Origin: Flavobacterium sp. NKUCC04_CG
GTDB taxonomy: Bacteria > Bacteroidota > Bacteroidia > Flavobacteriales > Flavobacteriaceae
Assembly (NCBI RefSeq): GCF_019345525.1
Contig: NZ_JAHKRA010000004.1
Coordinates: 124,001-188,000 of the forward strand
Reading direction: 5' to 3'
Length of the DNA stretch: 64,000 nucleotides
Shown: in pieces, positions 34,612-43,900 of the stretch
Position numbering within the stretch: the first letter of the stretch is position 1
Layout: the number at the start of each line of letters is the position of its first letter
Program-made: the position numbers and the translations under genes
Notes under the pieces: generated by a model
What the model was told of the DNA's origin: nothing
What the model saw: only the letters and a program-made list of their open reading frames with translations
The model's database searches: none

Positions 34612-35352
34612 ATGATGATATTAGAAATAGTAATTATCGTGTTTTTATTGATTGTTATCCTGGTATTGGGGTATTATTTGTTGCGTGTGCAACAACGAAA
34701 TATCAGGCTCGAAAAAGAGTTTTTTTTGGTGGATACCAAAATCAAACACTTGCAGTTAGAATCCTTAGAATCTCGCTTAGACCCTCATTTGTTTAAAAAC
34801 ATACTAAATTCTATACAGTCACACGCATATCAGACGTATTTTGCTTTGGATAAGATGGCAGGCGTACTAGACTATGTGTTGTACGACAGCCAAAAAAAAC
34901 TGGTTAGTCCTAGAGAAGAACACCAATTTGCACTGAGTTTGATTGAAATCAATAAAATCAAAATCAGTCCGCTTTTTCAACTAAACGTGAAAAATAAAAT
35001 TGCGGCTAATGAAATATTATACGATCAAAACGTATTAGCTCCCTTGATTTCCATAGATTTAATCGAAAATGCTTTTAAACATGCCGATTTGCAAAGTGCC
35101 GATTCCTTTATTTCCATTTTATTTGAAATTAAGGACGGGAGTTTTCACTTGATGGTTTCCAATAAAACATCGCCAAAGCATGCGTTGAAAAAACAGCATA
35201 GTGGTTTTGGACTGGAATCACTTCACAAGCGTTTGGAAATTATTTATAAAGAACATTTTCGACTCGAGCGATTTGTTGAAAATGACGTGTATATTGCGCA
35301 TCTAAAAATCAACCTTAATGACTTCAAAGCTAAAATGCATTCTACTGGATGA
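34612..35352 (+). CDS. Short LytS-type histidine kinase without sensor domain
   Basis: A 246-residue kinase: one N-terminal membrane helix (residues 3-24), a charged coiled-coil linker, then the His_kinase domain (PF06580) with H59 in RLDPHLFKNILNSIQ. The ATP-binding half includes IDLIENAFKHADLQ and SGFGLESLHKRL. There is no extracellular domain, so any stimulus must come from a partner. The polytopic PF10136 protein encoded 6 bases upstream is the natural candidate. The 3' end overlaps the LytTR regulator gene by 35 bases, which indicates tight co-translation. Confidence 0.9.
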   Translation: MMILEIVIIVFLLIVILVLGYYLLRVQQRNIRLEKEFFLVDTKIKHLQLESLESRLDPHLFKNILNSIQSHAYQTYFALDKMAGVLDYVLYDSQKKLVSPREEHQFALSLIEINKIKISPLFQLNVKNKIAANEILYDQNVLAPLISIDLIENAFKHADLQSADSFISILFEIKDGSFHLMVSNKTSPKHALKKQHSGFGLESLHKRLEIIYKEHFRLERFVENDVYIAHLKINLNDFKAKMHSTG

Positions 35353-36028
35353 TGAATTACCAGGGCTTACCTATCTGAAAATGCTCTGCGAACAAATTCC
35401 GGAAATTGAGATTGTCAAAGTGTTTAACGACCCGATTAAATTGTTGGACGAAGCAGCCGATTTGGATTTTGACTTGGGTATTTTTGACATCGAAATGCCT
35501 CAGATAAACGGTTTGAGTGTGGCGCAGTTGTTAGGTAATAAACCGGTCATTTTTACTACGGCCTATAGAGAATTTGCCGTTGATGCTTTTGAAATAGATG
35601 CGATAGATTATATCACTAAACCCATCAAAAAAGAACGACTTGAAAAAGCAATTCAAAAGGCTTTAAAGTTGATTAATCCCGTAGAACAAGCCAGCTTTAT
35701 GACGGTCAATTCCAACAAGGGTAAAGCGGTATTGCAATTCGATAGTATCCTTCATATTAAACCTTCTGAACACGATAGCCGCGATAAAGTAGTATTGCTA
35801 GCTGATAATACAACTTTGATACTAAAAAACTTGTCCTTGGAAAAAATTATCAAAGACTTACCTGCAAAGGATTTTTGTAGAATTAATAAAAGTGAAATTA
35901 TCGCCCTAAAAATTGTCAGTTATTTTAATCACGACGAAATTATCACCACCTTAGTTACAGAAGCCAAAAAACCTTTAGTAGTAACTCTTGGAGTTCATTT
36001 TAAGGCAGACTTTTTGGCCAAGCTCTAA
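35318..36028 (+). CDS. LytTR response regulator
   Basis: A 236-residue regulator with a complete receiver (LLDDELPGL, phosphoacceptor D57 in LGIFDIEMP, and Lys in DYITKPI) and a LytTR output domain (FDSILHIKPSEHDSRD, then LPAKDFCRINKSEIIALKIV). Its ATG at 35318 lies inside the kinase gene. By family it binds DNA and activates target promoters when phosphorylated by LytS-type kinases. Possible targets are the own operon or the antiporter gene that begins 115 bases downstream. No terminator is seen between them. Confidence 0.92.
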   Translation: MTSKLKCILLDDELPGLTYLKMLCEQIPEIEIVKVFNDPIKLLDEAADLDFDLGIFDIEMPQINGLSVAQLLGNKPVIFTTAYREFAVDAFEIDAIDYITKPIKKERLEKAIQKALKLINPVEQASFMTVNSNKGKAVLQFDSILHIKPSEHDSRDKVVLLADNTTLILKNLSLEKIIKDLPAKDFCRINKSEIIALKIVSYFNHDEIITTLVTEAKKPLVVTLGVHFKADFLAKL

Positions 36029-36091
36029 TTTTCGCTGCACTTTTTTAAGGTTTCATTACAGCTTTGTGATAGTTTAAGGCAGTTACGGCTA

Positions 36092-36099
36092 TACTTTTG
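36092..36099 (+). promoter_or_regulatory. Putative -7 element of the antiporter gene
   Basis: TACTTTTG matches TAnnTTTG, 44 bases before the chosen ATG at 36144. A TTTG at 36063-36066 is 25 bases upstream of it, longer than the usual spacing. This start of transcription would give the antiporter its own promoter. Confidence 0.4.
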
Positions 36100-36143
36100 C
36101 GAAATTGACTGACATTTGCACGGAAATTCAAACCCTATTAGAG

Positions 36144-38408
36144 ATGTCAAAGTATAAAAACACCTTTTTCTATATAACTGTCATTGGATTGTTTTCCGCA
36201 CTGATGTATTGGATTGTATCACAAGGAGAGTTATTGGAAGAAAATGTAGTGCCAGTTACTTCCGAATTAACAACCTATGAGAACTTTATAGAATCTCTCG
36301 CGCAAAACCTTACTCATCCCTTAGCCATATTGTTGGCCCAAATTGTCACCATTGTTTTAGTAGCGAGGGCCTTCGGATGGATTTGTAAAAAAATTGGACA
36401 ACCGTCCGTTATTGGTGAAATTATTGCTGGTATTGCTTTAGGGCCCTCTTTTTTGGGAATGCATTTTCCTGAATTTTCTTCCTTATTGTTTCCCGTAGCA
36501 TCCCTGCCTAATTTGAGTTTTTTAAGCCAAATAGGATTGATCCTTTTTATGTTTGTAATTGGGATGGAATTGGATTTAAAGGTCTTAAAAAACAAAGCTC
36601 ATGACGCGGTTTTAATCAGCCATGCGAGTATTATTATTCCCTTTGCCTTGGGGATGGTTTTGGCCTATTATATTTTCAGTTCTTTTGCTCCGGAGGGGGT
36701 CGAATTTATTTCGTTCGCTCTTTTTCTTGGTATTTCGATGAGTATTACGGCCTTTCCTGTATTGGCTAGAATCGTTCAGGAGCGCGGTATTCATAAAACG
36801 AGATTGGGAACCATTGTAATTACTTGTGCAGCAGCAGATGATATAACCGCATGGTGTATGTTGGCTGCGGTTATCGCTATTGTAAAAGCCGGTTCGTTTA
36901 CCAGTTCGTTATATATAATGGCCTTAGCAGTTATCTATGTTATAGTGATGCTTAAATTGGTTAAACCCTTTTTGGGACGCATCGGTAAAATACAAGGAAC
37001 AAATAAAAATATTTCTAAAGCTACCGTGGCCATTTTCTTGCTTACGCTGATCTTGTCTGCATATTGTACTGAAGTTATAGGAATTCACGCTTTGTTTGGA
37101 GCTTTTATGGCTGGGGCAATTATGCCGGATAACGTTCGTTTTAGAACCCTGTTTATTGAAAAAGTAGAAGATGTAGCGGTAATCCTATTTTTACCCTTAT
37201 TCTTCGTATATACTGGCTTAAGGACGGAGATAGGCTTGCTGAATGAACCTTATTTATGGAAGGTCACTGGATTTATTATCTTGGTAGCTACAGTAGGTAA
37301 ATTTGTCGGAAGCGCTTTGGCTGCAAAATTTGTGGGTCAGAGTTGGCGCGACAGCTTAACCATTGGCGCCTTGATGAACACCCGGGGTCTGATGGAATTG
37401 ATTGTATTAAATATAGGTTTTGATTTGGGGATATTGACTGGTGAGGTATTTGCCATGATGGTTATTATGGCTTTGGCTACTACTTTTATGACCGGACCAC
37501 TTTTGGATATCATCAACAAGATTTTTGGAAAGGAATTGCCTCCTGCTCCCGATGAACTAAAGGCAATGAATAAATATAGAATCTATATGTTTTTTGACAA
37601 TGCAACCAATGCAAAAGCCTTGTTGCGTATTGCCAACAGTTTGGTTAAAAAGCAAAAATTAAACACTTCGATAACCACCATGCATATTGTACAGAGTTCG
37701 GATGTTAATGCCTTTAATTCGGATTCTTATGAGGCAAAGATTTTTCAGCCGATCGAGTCAGAAGCCGGGAAATTAAATCAGGAAGTTCTAACGCTCTATA
37801 AAGTATCCAATGATTTGGAATCGGATATGGTCGAAATTGTCAATGAGGATAGTTGTGATTTGTTCTTGTTAGAAATTGGTCATTCTATTTATAAGGGAAC
37901 TTTATTGGGTAAAATATTAGGGTTTACAACTAGAATTATCAATCCAGATATTTTAATTGATAAAGTAACGGGTAAGGAACCCATGTTTGAAAATTCTTTT
38001 TTCGATGAACGTACCAGACAAGTATTGATTCGTGCAAAAGTTCCTGTGGGTGTTTTAATCAACAAGAATTTTGATAAGATGGAGCGAATTTTTGTTCCTA
38101 TTTTAGATAAATCCGATTTGTTTCTATTGCAATATGCACAAAAATGGATAGCCAATGTGGAGGCTCAAATAACTGTTTCAGACGTTTCTGGTGAAATCGA
38201 AAGAAGTTCAGATTTTAAAGAGTCCATTCGCAGTATAGAACAAGTAACTCCCAATCACATTATGATTACAAAGGATAAAACGGTAGAAAAGGAATCTTTA
38301 GGTCAATATGATTTGATGTTAATAAGTTTGAGTAGTTGGAAAAAACTAGTCGAAACCCGTAGTGAATGGTTAAATCATTCTCCGTCTATTTTGATTGTCA
38401 AAGAGTAA
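36144..38408 (+). CDS. Cation:proton antiporter, CPA2 family (KefB/NhaS-like)
   Basis: A 754-residue inner-membrane transporter. After a short N-terminal helix (residues 6-22) come about 12 helices of a Na+/H+ exchanger domain, with VIGEIIAGIALGPSFLGMHF, GLILFMFVIGMELDL, and FPVLARIVQERG as family motifs. The last 300 residues are cytoplasmic and resemble a USP-like regulatory domain (LDIINKIFGKEL onward). CPA2 proteins exchange Na+ or K+ for protons in pH and osmotic homeostasis. The ATG at 36144 (MSKYKNTFFY) is preferred over the TTG at 36105. Ion specificity is unresolved. A terminator follows. Confidence 0.88.
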   Translation: MSKYKNTFFYITVIGLFSALMYWIVSQGELLEENVVPVTSELTTYENFIESLAQNLTHPLAILLAQIVTIVLVARAFGWICKKIGQPSVIGEIIAGIALGPSFLGMHFPEFSSLLFPVASLPNLSFLSQIGLILFMFVIGMELDLKVLKNKAHDAVLISHASIIIPFALGMVLAYYIFSSFAPEGVEFISFALFLGISMSITAFPVLARIVQERGIHKTRLGTIVITCAAADDITAWCMLAAVIAIVKAGSFTSSLYIMALAVIYVIVMLKLVKPFLGRIGKIQGTNKNISKATVAIFLLTLILSAYCTEVIGIHALFGAFMAGAIMPDNVRFRTLFIEKVEDVAVILFLPLFFVYTGLRTEIGLLNEPYLWKVTGFIILVATVGKFVGSALAAKFVGQSWRDSLTIGALMNTRGLMELIVLNIGFDLGILTGEVFAMMVIMALATTFMTGPLLDIINKIFGKELPPAPDELKAMNKYRIYMFFDNATNAKALLRIANSLVKKQKLNTSITTMHIVQSSDVNAFNSDSYEAKIFQPIESEAGKLNQEVLTLYKVSNDLESDMVEIVNEDSCDLFLLEIGHSIYKGTLLGKILGFTTRIINPDILIDKVTGKEPMFENSFFDERTRQVLIRAKVPVGVLINKNFDKMERIFVPILDKSDLFLLQYAQKWIANVEAQITVSDVSGEIERSSDFKESIRSIEQVTPNHIMITKDKTVEKESLGQYDLMLISLSSWKKLVETRSEWLNHSPSILIVKE

Positions 38409-38432
38409 GTACACTATTAATACAGTAAATTT

Positions 38433-38469
38433 AAAACCTGTTTCCAATTTGTTTGGCAGCAGGTTTTTT
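38433..38469 (+). terminator. Intrinsic terminator after the antiporter gene
   Basis: AAAACCTG pairs with CAGGTTTT, and an inner CCAA/TTGG pairing extends the stem, followed by a T-rich end. Confidence 0.75.
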
Positions 38470-38527
38470 CTTTTATAGGCTATTCAATTAACTGTTGTTA
38501 CTAGTGAATACTTAACTTTAATAAAGG

Positions 38528-38535
38528 TATTTTTG
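38528..38535 (+). promoter_or_regulatory. Putative -7 element of dinB
   Basis: TATTTTTG matches TAnnTTTG and ends 20 bases before the dinB ATG. I see no SOS-type (LexA) palindrome beside it. Confidence 0.45.
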
Positions 38536-38555
38536 TATAACGATTTACAGAACAA

Positions 38556-39623
38556 ATGCAAAGAAAAATTATTCATATCGATATGGATGCATTTTATGCT
38601 TCTGTAGAGCAGTTAGACTTTCCCGAATTGCGGGGAAAGCCCATTGCTGTTGGTGGTGCCGAAAATCGAGGAGTAGTTTCTGCGGCTAGTTATGAAGCGC
38701 GTAAGTTTGGTGTTCGCAGTGCTATGAGTGGGGTGATGGCAAAGAAAAATTGTCCGCAGCTGATTTTTATGCCACCGCGATTCGAGCGCTATAAAGAGGT
38801 TTCTCGTCAAATTCGCGCAATCTTTTTGGAATATACCGATTTGGTAGAACCGCTCTCTCTTGATGAAGCCTTTTTAGACGTTACAGAAAACAAAATGGGC
38901 AATCCTAGCGCGACTTTAATTGCTCAAGAAATCCGTTATAAGATTTTTAAAACCACAAAATTAACAGCTTCCGCTGGGATTTCGGTCAATAAATTTTTGG
39001 CAAAAGTAGCCAGTGATTATAATAAACCCAATGGGCAGAAAACAATCAATCCGGAGGAGATAGAATCATTTCTTGAGGATTTAGAAGTAAAGCGGTTTTT
39101 TGGTGTTGGAAAAGTTACTGCTGATAAGATGTATCAATTGGGAATTTTTACGGGTCGGGATTTAAAGTCCAAAACACGGGAATACTTAATAGAACATTTC
39201 GGAAAGTCAGGGCAACATTACTACGATATTGTTCGCGGAAATGACTTTTCTGTGGTTAGTCCCGATAGAGCAGTTAAATCGGTAGGTACAGAACGTACTT
39301 TTGACGAAAACCTGACATCGGAAATTTTTATATTAGAAAGGCTGGAATTTATAACTGCCGATTTGGAACAACGACTCAAACGCTATGGGGTTTCGGGAAA
39401 AACTCTTACCTTAAAAATCAAATATTCCGATTTTACACAGCAAACGCGCAGTACTACCTTAGCTTATTTTGTTTCTGAAAAGAGTTTGTTGTTAGATGTA
39501 GCACAAGAATTATTGTATCAAGAGCGGCTCAAGGACTCTGTTCGGTTGATAGGATTGTCCATGTCAAACTTAAATTCTGAGCAAAAAAAAGCAGTTGCGG
39601 TGCAACTGCGATTTAATTTTTAA
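38556..39623 (+). CDS. dinB: DNA polymerase IV
   Basis: Y-family translesion polymerase of 355 residues, full length for DinB. The catalytic motif IDMDAFYASVEQLD supplies one metal-binding Asp, and SLDEAFLDVT supplies the second acidic pair. The helix-hairpin-helix region is around FFGVGKVTADKMYQLGIFTG, and the little-finger domain is in the last 110 residues. It bypasses lesions with low fidelity, acting with the sliding clamp. It is a single gene with its own -7 element, convergent on pyk with 48 bases between. Confidence 0.96.
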   Translation: MQRKIIHIDMDAFYASVEQLDFPELRGKPIAVGGAENRGVVSAASYEARKFGVRSAMSGVMAKKNCPQLIFMPPRFERYKEVSRQIRAIFLEYTDLVEPLSLDEAFLDVTENKMGNPSATLIAQEIRYKIFKTTKLTASAGISVNKFLAKVASDYNKPNGQKTINPEEIESFLEDLEVKRFFGVGKVTADKMYQLGIFTGRDLKSKTREYLIEHFGKSGQHYYDIVRGNDFSVVSPDRAVKSVGTERTFDENLTSEIFILERLEFITADLEQRLKRYGVSGKTLTLKIKYSDFTQQTRSTTLAYFVSEKSLLLDVAQELLYQERLKDSVRLIGLSMSNLNSEQKKAVAVQLRFNF

Positions 39624-39671
39624 CGCTAAAAACAGGTTTTAACTGTATATTGTTTTAGTAATAAGGAGTCG

Positions 39672-41102
39672 TTAAAGGACTTCTGAAATTCTTAAGGTAT
39701 TTACCATACCGCGTTCTACGATAGGCATAGCTGCCAAGTTGATAATCATGTCTCCTTTGCCTACATAACCGTGTGCACGGGCCAAAGAGTTGATGTCTTC
39801 AATAGTTTCGTCTGTACTGACGTATTTGTCGTAGTAATAGGCAGAAACCCCCCAAAGCAAGCTTAATTGTGTTAAGATGCGTTTGTTTGAAGTAAATACT
39901 AAAATATGTGAATTGGGTCTCCAAGCTGAAATCTGAAATGCCGTATAACCACTATTGGTTAGTGTACAAATCACCTTAGCATCGATATCGTTGGCCATAG
40001 TGGCGGCGTGATAACAAATGGATTTAGTGATGTATCTTTTGGTTTTAATTTCTGGTGTGTTTTGAGGTAGTTTGATCAAAGGAGAATCCTCAACGCTAAG
40101 GATGATTTGGCTCATTTTTTCAATAACCTGTACTGGGTAACTTCCCACAGAAGTTTCTCCAGACAACATCACGGCATCAGCTCCGTCCATAACCGAATTG
40201 GCTACGTCGTTAACTTCTGCACGGGTTGGTGTCAAACTGCTGATCATCGTTTCCATCATCTGAGTGGCAATGATAACAGGAATACGAGCCGATTTGGCTT
40301 TTTGAACCAATTGTTTTTGGATTAATGGAACCTCTTGAGCAGGGATTTCAACACCCAAATCTCCACGGGCTACCATAAGTCCATCACAATAAGCTATAAT
40401 TTTATTGATATTGGCTACAGCTTCCGGTTTTTCGATTTTTGCTATAATTGGAATTTTATGTTCCGAATGCTCGTTTATCAGATTTCTTAAATCTTCTAAA
40501 TCTTCCGGAGTTCTTACAAACGACAGCGCTATCCAATCCACTTTATTTTTAATAGCAAAGATGGCATCACGTATGTCTTTTTCAGTTAAGGCAGGTAAAG
40601 AAACTTTGGTTTTAGGTAAGTTGACTCCTTTTTTAGAACGCAATGGACCGCCTTGAATTACCAAAGCTTTTACCTCGTCTTTTTTATTGGTTTCAATTAC
40701 TTCAAACATTAATTTACCATCATCTAATAAAATGCTTTCTCCTGGATTGACGTCCATAGGAAAGTTTTTATAATTCATGTAAACGCGCTCAGCAGTTCCG
40801 TGAAACTCTTCTGCAGTAGAAAAAGTAATGACATCACCTTTAGAGACGATAACGTCTTCTTTCATGATACCTACGCGTAATTTAGGACCTTGTAAATCGC
40901 CTAAAATCGAAGTGGTATATCCAAATTCTTCATTGAGTTCTCGAATAATTCTAATCTTGCTTTCTACATCTTCGTAGTCCGCATGGGAGAAATTTATTCT
41001 AAAAACATTTACCCCGGAATCAATCATTGCTTTAATGACTTCTTTCGAACTAGAAGCAGGACCTAATGTGGCTACTATTTTGGTTTTTTTTCTTGTTAAC
41101 AT
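39672..41102 (-). CDS. pyk: Pyruvate kinase
   Basis: Glycolytic enzyme converting phosphoenolpyruvate and ADP to pyruvate and ATP, 476 residues. Starts MLTRKKTKIVATLGPASSS, the usual N-terminal helix. Substrate motifs include FRINFSHADY and the family signature IIAKIEKPEAV (catalytic Lys). MVARGDLGVEIP and ATQMMETMI follow, and GADAVMLSGETSVGSYPV marks the active-site helix. Three bases separate it from the upstream IPExxxVDY gene, so it is the last gene of the acpP-fabF-rnc cluster. Confidence 0.97.
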   Translation of the reverse strand: MLTRKKTKIVATLGPASSSKEVIKAMIDSGVNVFRINFSHADYEDVESKIRIIRELNEEFGYTTSILGDLQGPKLRVGIMKEDVIVSKGDVITFSTAEEFHGTAERVYMNYKNFPMDVNPGESILLDDGKLMFEVIETNKKDEVKALVIQGGPLRSKKGVNLPKTKVSLPALTEKDIRDAIFAIKNKVDWIALSFVRTPEDLEDLRNLINEHSEHKIPIIAKIEKPEAVANINKIIAYCDGLMVARGDLGVEIPAQEVPLIQKQLVQKAKSARIPVIIATQMMETMISSLTPTRAEVNDVANSVMDGADAVMLSGETSVGSYPVQVIEKMSQIILSVEDSPLIKLPQNTPEIKTKRYITKSICYHAATMANDIDAKVICTLTNSGYTAFQISAWRPNSHILVFTSNKRILTQLSLLWGVSAYYYDKYVSTDETIEDINSLARAHGYVGKGDMIINLAAMPIVERGMVNTLRISEVL

Positions 41103-41105
41103 TTT

Positions 41106-41591
41106 TTAGAATATTAAATTGTTTTTTGATTTAATCGTGTTTTCTTGTAATTCGTATGCAGTGGTAATGCTCTTTAAGGCATTTATCTTGTCGATGACAT
41201 TTTCAAGGTCAAAGTTGTGGTCGGTATTTTCAATTTTTAAAATAAAATCGACCTTTTTTAACTCGGGTAATAGGTAAATTGGAGTGAAAAAAGCCGGATT
41301 CAATTCCTTAAAAAGTGGAGAAGGAGAAGTGCTGTTGGTAGAGAAAAAAGTTTTATTAGAAGCGAGATTCCAAATGATATCTTGTCGGCAATCTTCAAAT
41401 AAATAGTGAGAGAAATAACTGGGAATTTGCCCGGTATTGATTTCAATCTCTTCCTTGCATTTTGACAACTGTGTTCCTAAAGCTTGATTGAGAAAAAATG
41501 CGACTCGGTAATCTTCTAATCCAGAGTGAATTGCAATTAATTCGTAATCGCTTGAAATAAAATCGTCTATGGATATCCGGTGTATAGTCAT
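41106..41591 (-). CDS. IPExxxVDY family protein
   Basis: A 161-residue soluble protein of a Bacteroidetes-specific family named for a conserved motif, here seen as LPELKKVDF near residue 107. The N-terminal half contains YRVAFFLNQALGTQLSK. No function is known. Its fixed place between rnc and pyk in flavobacterial genomes makes the assignment firm even though the motif deviates slightly (L and F for I and Y). The stop is three bases before the pyk start. The 83 bases between it and rnc hold no gene. Confidence 0.88.
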   Translation of the reverse strand: MTIHRISIDDFISSDYELIAIHSGLEDYRVAFFLNQALGTQLSKCKEEIEINTGQIPSYFSHYLFEDCRQDIIWNLASNKTFFSTNSTSPSPLFKELNPAFFTPIYLLPELKKVDFILKIENTDHNFDLENVIDKINALKSITTAYELQENTIKSKNNLIF

Positions 41592-41674
41592 ATAGATCAG
41601 TTAGCTGCAAATATACAACTTTATAATACAACGCTTTACTTCTAGTCTAACTTATATGATAAATGAACGTTAAG

Positions 41675-42427
41675 TTATTTTTCGCCTGAAATAATTTTTT
41701 CTTGCAGGGCAAAATAGGCGCGTTGTGCGGCTTTTTCCTCAGCTTTCTTTTTAGAAGTACCTCGCGCACGTCCAACTATTTTGTCGTTGATATACAATTT
41801 AACGCCAAAATAACGTACGTCTTCACAACTATCTTCTTCAAATGATTCGAATTTAAAGCTGTATTTCTTCTTTTGACACCATTCAATGAGTAAGCTTTTG
41901 TAGCTGGTGATTTTGGTTTCCAAGCGTTGAATATCCACTTCTTTTTTGAGAATCTTTTCGTGGATAAATTTTTCACAGGCCGGATATCCCTTGTCGAGAT
42001 ATATAGCACCGATTAAAGCTTCTAATAAATTGCCGTAAATGTTTTCTCCAAATTGCTGATTCCCAATCTTACTTTCGACTAATTCGATTAAATTGAGGCT
42101 TCTGCCCAATTCATTAAGGTTTTCTCTACTGACAATTTTAGAACGCATTTTAGTTAGATAGCCCTCATCTCCATTAGGTACTTGTCGGTATAAATGCGAT
42201 GCGATAACAGAGCCCAGCATGGCATCTCCTAAAAATTCCAAACGTTCGTAGTTCAAGGGATGGCCTTGAGCGTCGGTAAGGTTCATAGAGCGGTGTGTAA
42301 AAGCTCTTTTGAAATTTTGAATATCGGCGGGTTTACCGCCGATAATCTGAGTTATTTTATCATAAAAAAACCCGTTTTCTGGTTGAGAACGGGAAATTTT
42401 AAAAAATTTATTGAGTATCCTCATCAC
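41675..42427 (-). CDS. rnc: Ribonuclease III
   Basis: Endoribonuclease for double-stranded RNA, 250 residues, processing rRNA and mRNA. The catalytic signature is YERLEFLGDAMLGS, followed by the second acidic region EALIGAIYLDKGY. The C-terminal double-stranded RNA-binding domain ends with KKKAEEKAAQRAYFAL. The first methionine pair at 42427 is used. It starts 12 bases after the fabF stop, so both are in one transcript, as in many bacteria that keep acpP-fabF-rnc together. Confidence 0.96.
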   Translation of the reverse strand: MMRILNKFFKISRSQPENGFFYDKITQIIGGKPADIQNFKRAFTHRSMNLTDAQGHPLNYERLEFLGDAMLGSVIASHLYRQVPNGDEGYLTKMRSKIVSRENLNELGRSLNLIELVESKIGNQQFGENIYGNLLEALIGAIYLDKGYPACEKFIHEKILKKEVDIQRLETKITSYKSLLIEWCQKKKYSFKFESFEEDSCEDVRYFGVKLYINDKIVGRARGTSKKKAEEKAAQRAYFALQEKIISGEK

Positions 42428-42439
42428 AGTGATGGTAGA

Positions 42440-43693
42440 TTAAAGATCTAATTTTTTAACCAATACACAAGCGTTATGACCACCAAAGCCAAAAGTATTA
42501 CTCATAATTACCTTAACGTCGCGTTTTTGAGCTTGATTAAAAGTGAAATTGAGTTTGGAGTCGATGTTTTCGTCGTCTGTAAAATGGTTAATTGTCGGTG
42601 GAATGATTCCGTGAACAATGGATTTAATGGAGGCAATGGTTTCAATAGCGCCTGCTGCTCCGAGTAAATGCCCGGTCATTGACTTGGTAGCATTTAAATT
42701 TAAGGTATAGGCATGTTCTCCAAATACGTGTTGAATGGCTTTGGATTCAGCTATATCTCCTAAAGGGGTTGATGTACCGTGCATGTTTACACCATCAACA
42801 TCCGTTGGAGTTAAACCTGCATCTCGCAAACAGTTTAACATCACGTTTTTAGCACCCAATCCTTCCGGATGCGGCGCTGTGATGTGATAGGCATCTGCAG
42901 ACATACCACCACCACCTATCTCACAATAGATTTTGGCGCCTCTTGCGATGGCGTGTTCATATTCTTCTAGGATTAATGCTCCAGCACCTTCTCCTAAGAC
43001 AAATCCTTCACGGTCCTTATCCATAGGACGAGAAGCTGTTTTTGGATCGTTATTTCTTGTTGATAAAGCATGCATGGCATTAAAACCACCTACTCCGGCA
43101 ATGGTTACTGCCGCTTCTGATCCGCCGGTAATCATGATATCGGCATGACCTAAACGAATATAATTAAAAGCGTCAATCAAAGCATTTGTAGAAGAGGCAC
43201 AAGCGGATACCGTAGTGAAGTTTGGACCTCTAAATCCGTACTTTATAGAAATATGACCACCAGCAATATCGGCAATCATCTTTGGAATAAAGAAAGGATT
43301 GAATTTTGGTGTACCGTTGCCGTTTACAAAATTGGTTACCTCGTGTTGAAAAGTTTCTAAACCACCAATTCCCGAGCCCCAAATTACTCCAGCGCGGTCT
43401 TGGTCGATTTTGTCCAAATTAAAATTGGCGTCTTGCATAGCTTCCTGAGCTGTTACCATCGCATATTGCGCATAACGGTCCATTTTTCTAGCCTCTTTTC
43501 TGTCTATAAAATCTTCTACATTAAAGCCTTTCAATTCACAGGCAAATTGTGTTTTGAAATTGGTAGCGTCAAAATAAGTTATGGGTGCTGCACCGCTCAC
43601 TCCATCAATTAGGTTGTTCCAGTATTCCTGAACATTATTTCCAATAGGGGTCAGTGCACCTAAACCTGTTACAACAACTCGCTTTAATTTCAT
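42440..43693 (-). CDS. fabF: Beta-ketoacyl-ACP synthase II
   Basis: Condensing enzyme of fatty acid elongation, 417 residues. The active-site cysteine is in the motif VSACASSTNAL, and the two catalytic histidines in VNMHGTSTPLGD and KSMTGHLLGAAGA. N-terminal RRVVVTGLGALTPIGN-like start (here KRVVVTGLGALTPIGN). It uses acyl-ACP and malonyl-ACP, so its neighbour acpP supplies the carrier. The 207-base gap to acpP holds two hairpins, one terminator-like, which suggests that acpP is expressed at a higher level than fabF. Confidence 0.96.
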   Translation of the reverse strand: MKLKRVVVTGLGALTPIGNNVQEYWNNLIDGVSGAAPITYFDATNFKTQFACELKGFNVEDFIDRKEARKMDRYAQYAMVTAQEAMQDANFNLDKIDQDRAGVIWGSGIGGLETFQHEVTNFVNGNGTPKFNPFFIPKMIADIAGGHISIKYGFRGPNFTTVSACASSTNALIDAFNYIRLGHADIMITGGSEAAVTIAGVGGFNAMHALSTRNNDPKTASRPMDKDREGFVLGEGAGALILEEYEHAIARGAKIYCEIGGGGMSADAYHITAPHPEGLGAKNVMLNCLRDAGLTPTDVDGVNMHGTSTPLGDIAESKAIQHVFGEHAYTLNLNATKSMTGHLLGAAGAIETIASIKSIVHGIIPPTINHFTDDENIDSKLNFTFNQAQKRDVKVIMSNTFGFGGHNACVLVKKLDL

Positions 43694-43722
43694 AAAAAAA
43701 ATTTTATAGTTTTAATGTCAAT

Positions 43723-43782
43723 AAATTAAAATACCCAATGATCTCTTTTATATAAAAAAGGAAACATTGGGTAGTTTAATTT
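43723..43782 (-). repeat. Long imperfect inverted repeat in the acpP-fabF gap
   Basis: AAATTAAA and ACCCAATG on the left pair with CATTGGGT and TTTAATTT on the right, separated by 2-base internal loops, with an inner CTTTTA/TAAAAAG pairing. It lies directly 5' of fabF on its transcript and could act as an RNA processing or attenuation site. Confidence 0.5.
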
Positions 43783-43863
43783 TATAATTTTAAGATTGTC
43801 TCCAATCTGTCCTTTTTCCGTTTTTTAAAAAACCTGTCTAGTCCACTTTTAAAAAATAATAAC

Positions 43864-43892
43864 ACTCACGTGTTTATTACAAACACGTGAGT
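43864..43892 (-). terminator. Strong hairpin after acpP, possible partial terminator
   Basis: ACTCACGTGTTT pairs perfectly with AAACACGTGAGT across a 5-base loop (12-bp stem). On the minus strand it is followed by a T-rich run (GTTATTATTTTTT). It lies 9 bases after the acpP stop. Confidence 0.75.
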
Positions 43893-43900
43893 TTTTGTTA

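Noticed and set aside
43801..43855. Palindrome TTTTTTAAAAAA in the acpP-fabF gap as a binding site.
   Set aside because: A simple A/T run that arises often by chance in such AT-rich sequence.
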